DNA of 64,000 nt from VRUE01 sp963730315. GTDB taxonomy: Bacteria; Actinomycetota; Thermoleophilia; Solirubrobacterales; 70-9. Below are positions 9,401 to 15,922 of the stretch, piece by piece (positions within the stretch are counted from its first letter, which is position 1; each line of letters starts with the position of its first letter). Where the stretch lies: positions 335,583 through 399,582 of the forward strand of contig CAVSRD010000005.1 in assembly GCA_963730315.1 (NCBI GenBank), read 5' to 3'. The translations under genes and the position numbers were made by a program. The notes beneath the pieces are model-generated. The model did not search any database, was not told where the DNA came from, and saw nothing but the letters and a program-made list of their open reading frames with translations.

Positions 9401-9753
9401 CCAATGTCAAGCAGACCATCGTGGGCCTCTCGAATGAGATACGCGGCTATCTCGCCTTGCTTTGGACCATCGAGATCGAGCTGGCGGGCAGCCTCAACCA
9501 GGCATCTCTCAGCCCGCTGGCCTTCGCCCCCGCGGCGCAGGAGGCTCCGGCGAAGTTCGTCTCGAGGCGGCCGCACCGTCGCCTTGGCTTGCTGGATCAA
9601 CTTGCGCCGCAAACCCCGGCCGACATTTCGGCGTAGGTCGAGAAACTTCTCAACGAGAGCCCTCCTAGCGGCACCCACCCCGGTAGTGCTGGCTCGCAGC
9701 GTTCGAACGGTCACTCCAATAGCTCCATCGATCGGCTTCCGCCCTAGAAGCAT
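6457..9753 (-). CDS. Large multihelical protein of unknown function, possible conflict/defence protein
   Basis: A 1098-residue soluble protein; I do not recognise a named family. It has no signal peptide, no membrane segments and no P-loop. The first 180 residues are very basic and Arg-rich. The rest is made of Leu/Glu/Arg-rich helices, probably helical repeats. Around residue 270 is the stretch YFFEKVEGSAWMQAL followed by KPP, GGWPAGSYIFRL and DPALVREWL; a similar FF-x-W-x-PL-x-PP-x-W-x-YL pattern is, from memory, found in large uncharacterised actinobacterial proteins. An in-frame TAG lies 18 bases before the ATG, so this start is firm, though no good ribosome site is seen. It follows the GIY-YIG-like gene by 18 bases and is probably cotranscribed with it. 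Base composition is less GC-rich than the core genes. Confidence 0.75.
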   Translation of the reverse strand: MLLGRKPIDGAIGVTVRTLRASTTGVGAARRALVEKFLDLRRNVGRGLRRKLIQQAKATVRPPRDELRRSLLRRGGEGQRAERCLVEAARQLDLDGPKQGEIAAYLIREAHDGLLDIGGVKRNLLKVRAEKVITTWKLPRDEGGSEENLEAAVGGLELALGNPNEERLEDAVRIMARRKPQRGDADLIRQFLDNLEDANRGLHRGIDLTRATKLYERTVRVIDRLFGPISDRFDEIDRLLAISDPTQTDVSRLTELVGDDRHLNYFFEKVEGSAWMQALAEEQVLKPPAEGGWPAGSYIFRLVDSDPALVREWLVASGKEDLSPQQAGFLLRIAIRLDGVAYLIADLSKGNLDSPEVEFQVESYLSKLSEQELREPGLQRLVIESLKVLLSADEGGIDLHLAARILEVALNALRLGDQKRWLQALMYRLRDVSVSENELRLRAMKPLPELSVDARSRSGLELVAAALRDGAEQATEAGLAPNEVVSVLEDLEEPLRARFVVNYLRERKGAQDAETHGFLLRQIGTNRLPSPEELQLLRETFQLGDGDLGALVRQALGPAPSDLQIDQIPAEDRLPDELFRPHRWLVAVPEAERGDWREVDRRLDERFGAAPADGVIFRVGPARFGGAISPISTEELALLDPQDAAERIGGWEPPPERSFLDPSAEGLADALTELISGNAESWLKADPREIVTALGAPHYVSAYLKGMEKVVNQAERGQADLLVQAIADIQVVSETAFGEDRGDANDWVGAAHLGNRLIRALKEHDLLEQEILDLAWGAVVAAVRFRGPGSGGNGDPLSRAINRPWSSALETAILLADHDGSIDPRLLELFEEILGLEGDDAELGRAIIATRLPWIRHIAPEWFADNEGILIGNQAPDRLGDLTFAIYLEWGRPEKTILIEQRERLIGSLQGSKAEFALRHLLHGLTWGVEGFDPADVGDILAGYPELFSEAGRTLGIELRELEGPSAELDRAIDLWREALDRELPAGAYSGWGWFAINEHLEDSTWLDLTLQTAAREDVNLAEPEEIAERAERLMPDPRVLHLVSLLLDADPKAWELEQIGAVGLRLLQTGTTGDEEVRNELRERLLERGFHDAREIP

Positions 9754-9771
9754 GCCCGCAAGTTCAGTGTT

Positions 9772-10290
9772 CTAGCTGGTCGCCCAGGAGTTGTACGGGG
9801 TGTTGAGCATCATCGCGGCATAGGGCTCGAAGACGTAGCTCTCGAAGTCGTCTGCGATCGCCACGACCCGGAACTCCATCGCGGTGGCCCGCTCTTTCTG
9901 GCGGATGAACTCCTGCAGGAAGCGGCTGTCACGGCCCAGGTCCAGTCGGGTGGTCGGCAGGTCCTCCCAGCAACCCTCGACCGCCTCAATCGTGAGGCGC
10001 CAGGCGAACGTCGCCTGGTTGTGGCCAGAGGAGGGGCGGGTGTGGCCGGCGAGCCTGGTGCGGAAGTTCGAGTGGCCGGCTCCCTTCTTCGCCGCCCGCT
10101 CGGTGAGCCCGCAGCGGCCGATGTAGAGATGGCGGCCGGCCTCGGTGAACAGATAGACGCCGTGCTCGCGGGGCGGCGGCTCCCGGCCAGGGCCGCGGCC
10201 GAAGGGCTCGCAGGCAAGGAGCGTCTCAAGGTGGACTGGAAGCCTGGCCACCACCTCCTCCCATTCCGCTTGCCGCGCTTTCTCGTTCAT
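9772..10290 (-). CDS. GIY-YIG-type nuclease-like protein
   Basis: A 172-residue protein with the hallmarks of a small GIY-YIG nuclease. HGVYLFTE and HLYIGR (residues 43-59) supply the paired GVY/YIG strands plus the following Arg. Next come an Arg/His-rich helix (FRTRLAGHTRP) and, near the C-terminus, an acidic residue before YAAMMLNTPYNSW, which fits the metal-binding Glu and terminal Asn of the fold. Such proteins cut or nick DNA, but substrate and activity are unknown here. ATG at 10290 is preferred because homologues begin shortly before the ARLPxHL helix; ATG at 10323 is in frame. It lies directly upstream of the 1098-residue protein gene, suggesting a two-gene unit. Confidence 0.7.
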   Translation of the reverse strand: MNEKARQAEWEEVVARLPVHLETLLACEPFGRGPGREPPPREHGVYLFTEAGRHLYIGRCGLTERAAKKGAGHSNFRTRLAGHTRPSSGHNQATFAWRLTIEAVEGCWEDLPTTRLDLGRDSRFLQEFIRQKERATAMEFRVVAIADDFESYVFEPYAAMMLNTPYNSWATS

Positions 10291-10781
10291 CGAAGTCGAT
10301 AATCGCAGCCCCCACCGCCCCATAGCCCCGCCTTACGTGGACCGAGTTCGCCACATGGTCAGGTGACGCCAATCCGCGCGGCTGTGAGCGCTCGACCCAC
10401 CAGTCTGCGGCTTCGGTTTCTTTGCCGTCCCTCCGCCCCGCTTCTGCCTTGGACGAGGAGGGGTCGTCCCGTGATCGCACATCGTGCTCCCGGGTGGCCT
10501 GCAGCGGCATCGGTGGACGCCTTGCCGGTCCCCCCCTCGACGGTTAGCTGGTCCGAACGGCCGCGCAGCCCTCGACGGCAAAGCGGTTGGCCTTGGTCTG
10601 GCGTCAATTGTTTGGGCCGATCCCAATCGTGAGTTCGGGTGGCATCGGACGCCGTTAGCTGAGCCGCCTCATCGACGAGTGCGAGCTGGGCATCAGCGGA
10701 TACGGCATGCCTATCGTCCATGGCGTTTCGACGCGCTCGCAACCACGCGGAAGCAGAAGTGACCGGTATGCACAAATACCA
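10291..10781. other. Gene-less stretch within the island
   Basis: About 490 bp without a convincing gene. Frames are open on both strands, but their translations are low-complexity or lack codon bias and any recognisable motif. A short block (GTTAGCTG followed by CCG) occurs twice, near 10543 and 10654. It should hold the promoter of the GIY-YIG/1098-residue unit on the - strand. I see no tRNA or clear terminator. Confidence 0.4.
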
Positions 10782-11315
10782 CTACTGGCCCGGCGCGAGA
10801 TCGGGTCCCGGAGGTAGATTCGTCCGATCACGGAGAGGCGGAAGCTCCGCAACGCGTTCGGCTGCACGCTGGCGGAAGCGATCGCAGACGAGATCAGCGC
10901 CATTCGCGAAACACTCGATGACGGGCGTGAGGGATTGGACGATCGGTTCGACGGCCCATATCTTGGTGTCGATGTCGGTTGTCCTGTCTGTAGTGAGGTG
11001 GGCGATGTGCTTGTCCGCCATCCATCTGGCCTCCCGCAGGTAAAGGTCCAGCTCGGGCTCTTCCCACTTCTCGTAGAAGTGTCTGGCGCATGCGTCGGTC
11101 TTGCGCGTGCTGCGCGGAGCAAAGAAGTCGAGCAGGTTGCGAAGGTGAAGAGCAAAGACCTCGATGGCAAAGTTCATCGGGAAGACTCCCGCGCGTGCCG
11201 CTTCTACGGCTTGGGCCGCACGGACGAAGTGCGTGACCTCGTAAAGCACGTGCTCGCACGCGTACTCACGTAGTTCGTCCTCTGAGAAATCTTCAATCGA
11301 TCGCCTTGATTCCAT
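10782..11315 (-). CDS. Small helical protein, possibly HEPN-like
   Basis: A 177-residue, all-helical, charged cytoplasmic protein. The middle reads EVFALHLRNLLDFF, then ACARHFYEKWEEPELD, then ADKHIAHLTTDR. The order R-N-L-x-D-F-F followed by an I-A-H-L-T-x-x-R helix resembles uncharacterised proteins with a HEPN-like four-helix fold; HEPN proteins are often RNases in toxin-antitoxin and abortive-infection systems. I cannot confirm the R-x4-6-H catalytic motif, so the assignment is tentative. It stands alone with about 200 bp upstream and nearly 500 bp downstream. The ATG lies in an A/T-rich segment without a clear ribosome site. Confidence 0.6.
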   Translation of the reverse strand: MESRRSIEDFSEDELREYACEHVLYEVTHFVRAAQAVEAARAGVFPMNFAIEVFALHLRNLLDFFAPRSTRKTDACARHFYEKWEEPELDLYLREARWMADKHIAHLTTDRTTDIDTKIWAVEPIVQSLTPVIECFANGADLVCDRFRQRAAERVAELPPLRDRTNLPPGPDLAPGQ

Positions 11316-11516
11316 ATCTTGGATTATTGCGGCTCAATAGGCGGAAGGCGATTCGCAACCTGCTGACTTGGCCGCAGGTCCAGCCGAGGATTGGGCTTGC
11401 ACTCTCCGTGCAGAGCGGTGTGTCCGCTTTTGCGAACAGTCCCTCTAAGAGCCAGACTTTCCCAGGTGATCCACTTTCTGGATCTCCGGCTGCCCCCGCT
11501 GCGGGTAAGGGTCTAA

Positions 11517-12635
11517 CTAGGTGCCGCCGTCGCCCTCTGGCTTCCAGCCGAGCCGTTCCGCGGCTTCCCGAATTTCGTCGTCGCTCTGGTGGTCGAGACT
11601 CGATAGAGTCGTCTCGGATAATGACTCCTCGGGCATCAGCGCGGCTATCGCGATGCCCACAGGTTCCGCCTCGACGAGCATCCTGGTCAGCAGGTCGCAA
11701 GCCTGGGCCTCGTCGGCGAGGTCGAACCCGGCGTGCCCGCTGAACCTCTCCGACATGCGCGCCAGCATGACGAGGCCGGCGGCAGCGGGTTGGGTGACGT
11801 CCCGGAAGGACTCCCGCCGGGCCGCCTGCTCGATGGTGGCGAACAGCGCGCTAATGGTGACGAGCGGGTTGGCAGACCGCATCGGGAACTTGAAGTTCAC
11901 CCTGGGCCTGCGGTTGCTCCTGCGGGCGAGGAGCCGAATTTGGGTCCGCCGTTCCACGGGGCGATCCGACTCAGCCTCGACGACAGGGATGGAGCCGTTC
12001 ACCTCGGCGACCGACAGGTCCGAGTCCTGCGTTGAGGAACGTCCCGTGCCTCCTCCTTCGATGCCGTCTATGGCCGCCGCGGAAGTGCCGCCGCGGCGGC
12101 TCGTCTGCCCGCCGCCGCGACGGTTCGCGTGCGCCCGTTCTTCGGCCCGTTCGATCGCTTCGGGATGCGTCTGTTTCCAGTGCGCGAACACATTGGGGTG
12201 TTCGGCCCGCGCTTCGTAAATCTCCTGAGCGAGTAGGTCGAAGTCGCTGATCTGCGCCTCTCGACGGGCCCGTTCCCGTTCGCGTTCGAGGCCGAAGGCT
12301 TCGCGGCCGAGCGTCTCGGAGTCGGTCGCCACGACGTCGCGCATGCGGAAGTTGGCAGCGTCGCAGTCGTCGGGGAGCAGCGCCGCGCCCGCGAGCGACA
12401 AGACGGTCGCGACCGGCTCGGCATACCGCGGCTCCCGACGCAGGAGGCCGAGCAAGCGTGCCCCCGCTAGCGGAATCAGCAGAGCCAGCGGTGGGGCGCC
12501 GAGGTCGAGGGTGTCGAGTTCGCCGAAGGCGACCTGGGCGACGATCGGCTTGTCCTCGTCCCCGCTACTGGCGTAGTCCCTCACCCCCGAGAAGGTGACC
12601 GACGACTCGAAGACGTTGGCGCTCAGCAGACCCAC
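11517..12635 (-). CDS. Hypothetical protein of the accessory island
   Basis: A 372-residue protein that I do not recognise. Residues 50-95 are mildly hydrophobic (PPLALLIPLAGARLLGLL) but too interrupted for a clear membrane segment. Residues 110-175 are a charged helix with many Glu and Arg. Residues 165-240 are a Gly/Arg/Ser-rich linker with GGGQTSRRGG. The C-terminal 120 residues are helical and end in LGWKPEGDGGT. The start is GTG with GGGAG six bases upstream. It has its own 175-bp upstream region. It could be cotranscribed with the 177-residue gene 200 bp downstream, but nothing shows this. Confidence 0.6.
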   Translation of the reverse strand: MGLLSANVFESSVTFSGVRDYASSGDEDKPIVAQVAFGELDTLDLGAPPLALLIPLAGARLLGLLRREPRYAEPVATVLSLAGAALLPDDCDAANFRMRDVVATDSETLGREAFGLERERERARREAQISDFDLLAQEIYEARAEHPNVFAHWKQTHPEAIERAEERAHANRRGGGQTSRRGGTSAAAIDGIEGGGTGRSSTQDSDLSVAEVNGSIPVVEAESDRPVERRTQIRLLARRSNRRPRVNFKFPMRSANPLVTISALFATIEQAARRESFRDVTQPAAAGLVMLARMSERFSGHAGFDLADEAQACDLLTRMLVEAEPVGIAIAALMPEESLSETTLSSLDHQSDDEIREAAERLGWKPEGDGGT

Positions 12636-12811
12636 GGCGTTCTCCCGGCCGGGACACTCGCACGATTGGTGCGCACGGTCAAGTGTGCATCCCCGCCACT
12701 ACCCCGTTCGGAGGGTTACTTCACGCCTAAGGGGTGGTCGGGTCGGGAGGCCTTGACGACGAGCGAAGGTGGCGCTTGAGGTCGGCCCGCTCTCGCTTTG
12801 CGCGAGATGCG

Positions 12812-13102
12812 CTAGACGCTGCCGGGCTCGATCGGGAGTGTTACTGCAGGACTCCGACCAGAGCCTGAGCTTCGTGCTCCCCTCTGCAGATTGCTCAGTG
12901 AGGAGAATCGAGTCTCGACATAGCTCGCCACTTTCTCGGCGGGGATGAACGCGTTCCCGCGCGGCACGACGACTAGCTGCTTGGCGCTCTGATCCCCGTC
13001 GAGGACCCTAAGCTCCCACAGGGTTAGATCGCCGTCCCAAAACGGATCGCCGTCGTGATGACAGCCGCTCAGGAGTTCGGTGTCCTGTACTTGAAGACTC
13101 AT
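12812..13102 (-). CDS. Small hypothetical protein
   Basis: A 96-codon frame beginning MSLQVQDTELLSG and containing WELRVLDGDQSAKQLVVVPRGNAFIP, a plausible small alpha/beta protein. An in-frame TAG 15 bases before the ATG fixes the start. A GAGGAGG lies farther upstream than usual. The last 20 residues are Ser/Gly-rich. No family is recognised and codon bias is weaker than in core genes, so it may not be a real gene. Confidence 0.4.
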   Translation of the reverse strand: MSLQVQDTELLSGCHHDGDPFWDGDLTLWELRVLDGDQSAKQLVVVPRGNAFIPAEKVASYVETRFSSLSNLQRGARSSGSGRSPAVTLPIEPGSV

Positions 13103-13542
13103 AGGACAACCATCCTAGCCTCCTCACCGGAGGTCTCCTACAGCGCCGCAACCGCCTGTTGCGGCCAAGCTTGCCTGTGATGGTCGATAGGGAGATAGCG
13201 ACCACCCAGCGTGGCCCAACAGTCCTGACTGGGCGCATGTGGATGAGACTGGATGCACAGAAGGAGGCAGCCCTGAGCAGCTTCGTGCGACGAGAAGCAG
13301 TGCTCCAGCCTGGGCGCAGTGCTGCTTTGCGCGAGCTGCGAGCGCGGGCCGCGGATCCTTCGACGCACCCGCAATGGACGAAGAGCAGAAGCGGCACGGC
13401 CGCCTCAGCCAGTGCTCCCTCGGCATGGATGCAGACGCCAGGAGAGGGTGTATGCACCATTCTCGGGTGGGAGCTACCTTGAGTTGGCATCACGGCACAG
13501 AGCAGCAAGTTTGGCTTCGGGGTCAACTCCAGATCGTCGCAG
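13103..13542. other. Gene-less right edge of the island
   Basis: About 440 bp between the 96-codon frame and the flavoprotein gene. It contains copy B of the island-flanking repeat. Several short frames are open on both strands, but they change register across the repeat and show no domain. Core-type GC-rich sequence resumes at about 13540. Confidence 0.4.
13322..13380 (+). repeat. Imperfect intergenic repeat, copy B (right edge of island)
   Basis: Blocks CTGCTTTGCGCGAGCTGC (continuing GAGC) and CCCGCAATGGACG match copy A near 6.3 kb, which lies on the other strand. AAGAGC follows the second block, as AGGAGC does in copy A. Spacers differ by two bases, so translated frames do not correspond throughout. 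This argues for a non-coding repeat or decayed gene ends. Confidence 0.5.
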
Positions 13543-14775
13543 CTAAGAGATCTCGGCCAGGTCGCTGCCGGGGTCGGTGAGCTGCTCCCGGGCGCCTGAG
13601 ACGTCCACCCGGTCGGCCAGCAGGCGGCGCGCCTCGGCAAGGTCTTCGGGGCGGCCGACGCTGAGGCAGCCGGCGACGCGGCCGTCCTTCAGGTACCAGA
13701 CAGAGAACTCGCCGGCGTCGCGATCGCCGCGCCACAGCTCCTCGTCCCACCCATGGGCGGGTCCGACGTACTCGAGGCTCGCCCAGTCGGCGAGGTCGCT
13801 GAAGAAGTAGGGGACCACGTCGTAGTCGCGCTCCTCGCCCAGCATGTTGCCGGCCACGTGCATGCCCTGCTGCATCGCCACGTCCCAGTGCTCGACCCGC
13901 AGCCGCCGCCCGTGCACGACGCTGTCGTAGGAGCAGCAGTCGCCGGCGGCGTAGATCGCCTCCGCCGAGGTCCGGAGCTTCGCGTCGCAGACGATCCCGT
14001 CGCCGACCTCGAGCCCGGCCCGCTGGGCGAGCATCGCGTCGGCCCGCACGCCGGCGCCGACCGCCACTGCGTCGCACTCGATCGCCCGGCCGCTCCCGGT
14101 GAGCACCGCCCTCACCCGGCCGTCGCCCTCGAACGCCGCCAGCTCCTCGCCGCCGTGGACCGTCACCCCGTGCTCTTCCAGCCTCTGCTGGAAGAAACGC
14201 CCGGCGTCCTCGCCGAAGGTCCGCGAGAGCGCCACCTCCTCGAGCATCACCATCGTGCAGCGAACGCCCTTCGCGGTCAGCGAGGCGGCGACCTCGCTGG
14301 CTATGTAGCTGCCCCCGACCAGCACCACGTGCTCCGCCGCCTCGGCGTCGGCGCGGATCGCGTCGGAGTTGCCGAAGGCGCGCAGGTAATGGATTCCCTC
14401 GTTCTCGGCGCCCTCTACCCGGAGGATGTTGACCATCGCGCCGGTGGCAAGCAGCGCCTTGCCGAACGCCACCTCCTCGCCGCCCTGCAGCTTCGCGGTG
14501 CGCGCCGCGGGGTCGAGCGACATCACGTTGACGCCGGTCAGCAGCTCGACTCCGTTCTCCTCGTACCAGCCGGCGGGGTTGACGAAGGCGTCGGCGCGCT
14601 CCGCCTCGCCGCGCAGGTACTCCTTGGAGAGCGGCGGTCGCTCGTAGGGCGGCTCGGGCTCGCGACCGACCAGCAGGATCGAGCCCTCGGCACCCCGCCT
14701 GCGCAGCTCAGCCGCGCAGTGGGCCGAGGCCATGCCGCCGCCGACCAGGAGGAAGTCGACCTCGCGGGAATCCAC
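13543..14775 (-). CDS. FAD-dependent pyridine nucleotide oxidoreductase (ferredoxin-reductase type)
   Basis: A 410-residue flavoprotein of the ferredoxin/rubredoxin reductase and AIF-like group. It has an FAD-binding Rossmann motif at residues 9-24 (LLVGGGMASAHCAAEL), PYERPPLSKEYL near 43-54, an NAD(P)-binding motif VVLVGGSYIASEVAASL near 150, and IYAAGDCC, which contacts FAD near 273. It should move electrons between NAD(P)H and a small redox carrier, but no ferredoxin gene is adjacent. It is the last gene of the permease/TrkA operon; its GTG start lies three bases after the preceding TGA. Why a reductase is coupled to transport genes is unclear. Confidence 0.85.
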   Translation of the reverse strand: MDSREVDFLLVGGGMASAHCAAELRRRGAEGSILLVGREPEPPYERPPLSKEYLRGEAERADAFVNPAGWYEENGVELLTGVNVMSLDPAARTAKLQGGEEVAFGKALLATGAMVNILRVEGAENEGIHYLRAFGNSDAIRADAEAAEHVVLVGGSYIASEVAASLTAKGVRCTMVMLEEVALSRTFGEDAGRFFQQRLEEHGVTVHGGEELAAFEGDGRVRAVLTGSGRAIECDAVAVGAGVRADAMLAQRAGLEVGDGIVCDAKLRTSAEAIYAAGDCCSYDSVVHGRRLRVEHWDVAMQQGMHVAGNMLGEERDYDVVPYFFSDLADWASLEYVGPAHGWDEELWRGDRDAGEFSVWYLKDGRVAGCLSVGRPEDLAEARRLLADRVDVSGAREQLTDPGSDLAEIS

Positions 14776-14778
14776 CGC

Positions 14779-15459
14779 TCAGGCGGCCCCGTTGCCGCCG
14801 ATCTCGGGACCAAAAAGGTTCTTGAGGTCCTCCTCGCGGCCCGGGTCGAGCACCGCGAGCACCTCGTCTCCCGCCTCCAGGACAGTCTCGGGCCCCGGCA
14901 CGAAGCCCTTGCCGTTGCGCAGCACCGAGATCAGCAGGCTGCCTTCGGGCATCGCCAGGTCGCCGACCCGCCTCCCGGTGACCCGCGAGTCCTCGCCGAG
15001 CAGCATCTCGATGATCTCCAGCTGCTCCTCCTGCAAGTCGAGCAGGTGAACCAGCCCGTACTCGGGCACCTCGTGCTCCAGCAGGCGGAGGATCAGGTCG
15101 GTGGCCGAGACGGACGGCCTCACGCCAAGCAGGTCGAAGTGCGCACGGTTGCGGGGGTTGTTGACCCGGGCGATGATCCGTTCCACGTCGTACTTCTCCC
15201 GCGCCACCTGGCAGATCAGCATGTTGTCCTCGTCGTCGCCGGTCACCGCGATCACCATGTCGGCCCGCTGGATCCCGGCTCGCTCGAGCACCCAGAGCTC
15301 CGAGGCGTCGCCGTAGGTGACGTTGTGCTCCAACTCCTGCTCGACGGTCAGGTAGCGCCGCCGGTTGCTCTCGATCACCGTCACCTCGTGGTTCTTTTCA
15401 AGCAGCTCCCGGGCCAGGTTCCAGCCCACCTTCCCCGCTCCGACGACGATGATGTACAT
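14779..15459 (-). CDS. TrkA-type K+ transport regulator with KTN and TrkA-C domains
   Basis: A 226-residue cytoplasmic gating protein for a cation transporter. The N-terminal KTN Rossmann domain starts MYIIVVGAGKVGWNLAREL (nucleotide-binding GxGxxG) and contains GDASE and VTGDDEDNM. A TrkA-C ligand-binding domain occupies about residues 140-220. It starts five bases after the preceding TrkA-like gene, and the two could form a hetero-oligomeric ring. No TrkH/KtrB channel is in the window. The neighbouring APC-UspA permeases are the obvious candidates for what it controls, which is an inference from gene order. Confidence 0.9.
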   Translation of the reverse strand: MYIIVVGAGKVGWNLARELLEKNHEVTVIESNRRRYLTVEQELEHNVTYGDASELWVLERAGIQRADMVIAVTGDDEDNMLICQVAREKYDVERIIARVNNPRNRAHFDLLGVRPSVSATDLILRLLEHEVPEYGLVHLLDLQEEQLEIIEMLLGEDSRVTGRRVGDLAMPEGSLLISVLRNGKGFVPGPETVLEAGDEVLAVLDPGREEDLKNLFGPEIGGNGAA

Positions 15460-15464
15460 AGGCC

Positions 15465-15905
15465 CTAGGCGACCTCGCGGGCGGCGCCCTCGCGGACCGC
15501 GCCCTCGAGCATGTCGATTGCCACCCGGGTCGGGCAGATCGTGTGCATGCCCTGCTGCCGGTACCACTCGGCCCGCAGCGGGTCGAGGATGCGGGCGATC
15601 ACGTTGGGGACCTGGTAGCGGCGCTGGGCGATCTGCGAGATGACGATGTTGGTGTTGTCGCCGTTGGTCGAGGCGATGAAGGCGTCCGCCCGCTCGATCC
15701 CGGCGGCGACCAGCGCATCCGTCTCCAGCGCGGTGCCGACCGTGAACTGGCCGCCCAGGTCCTCCCAGCCCTTCTCCAGCCCGACCTCGAGCCGGCTGTG
15801 GGACTCGGGGTCCTCGTCGAGGCAGGAGACTTCGTGGCCCTCGTGCAGCATCGTGCGGGCGACCGAGGACCCGACCCTTCCGCAACCGACGATCAAGATG
15901 AACAC
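15465..15905 (-). CDS. TrkA N-terminal (KTN) domain protein
   Basis: A 146-residue protein consisting of the KTN domain only. GCGRVGSSVARTM is the nucleotide-binding loop, with DEDPES after strand 2 and STNGDNTN near residue 77. It lacks the TrkA-C domain of its downstream neighbour, so the pair resembles a split two-subunit regulator. The GTG at 15905 gives MFILIVGCG at the expected distance. It lies 17 bases after the permease stop and five bases before the next TrkA gene. Confidence 0.85.
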   Translation of the reverse strand: MFILIVGCGRVGSSVARTMLHEGHEVSCLDEDPESHSRLEVGLEKGWEDLGGQFTVGTALETDALVAAGIERADAFIASTNGDNTNIVISQIAQRRYQVPNVIARILDPLRAEWYRQQGMHTICPTRVAIDMLEGAVREGAAREVA

Positions 15906-15922
15906 CCCACGGATACTAGATG

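Noticed and set aside
10291..10781. A protein gene (about 139 codons, - strand) in the island gap
   Set aside because: The frame has no codon bias, no ribosome site and no recognisable sequence.
12795..12806. GCTTTGCGCGA as a third copy of the island-flanking repeat
   Set aside because: Only about a dozen bases match and the second block is absent.
13103..13542. Small protein genes across repeat copy B
   Set aside because: Frames shift relative to copy A, have no ribosome site and no domain; treated as non-coding.
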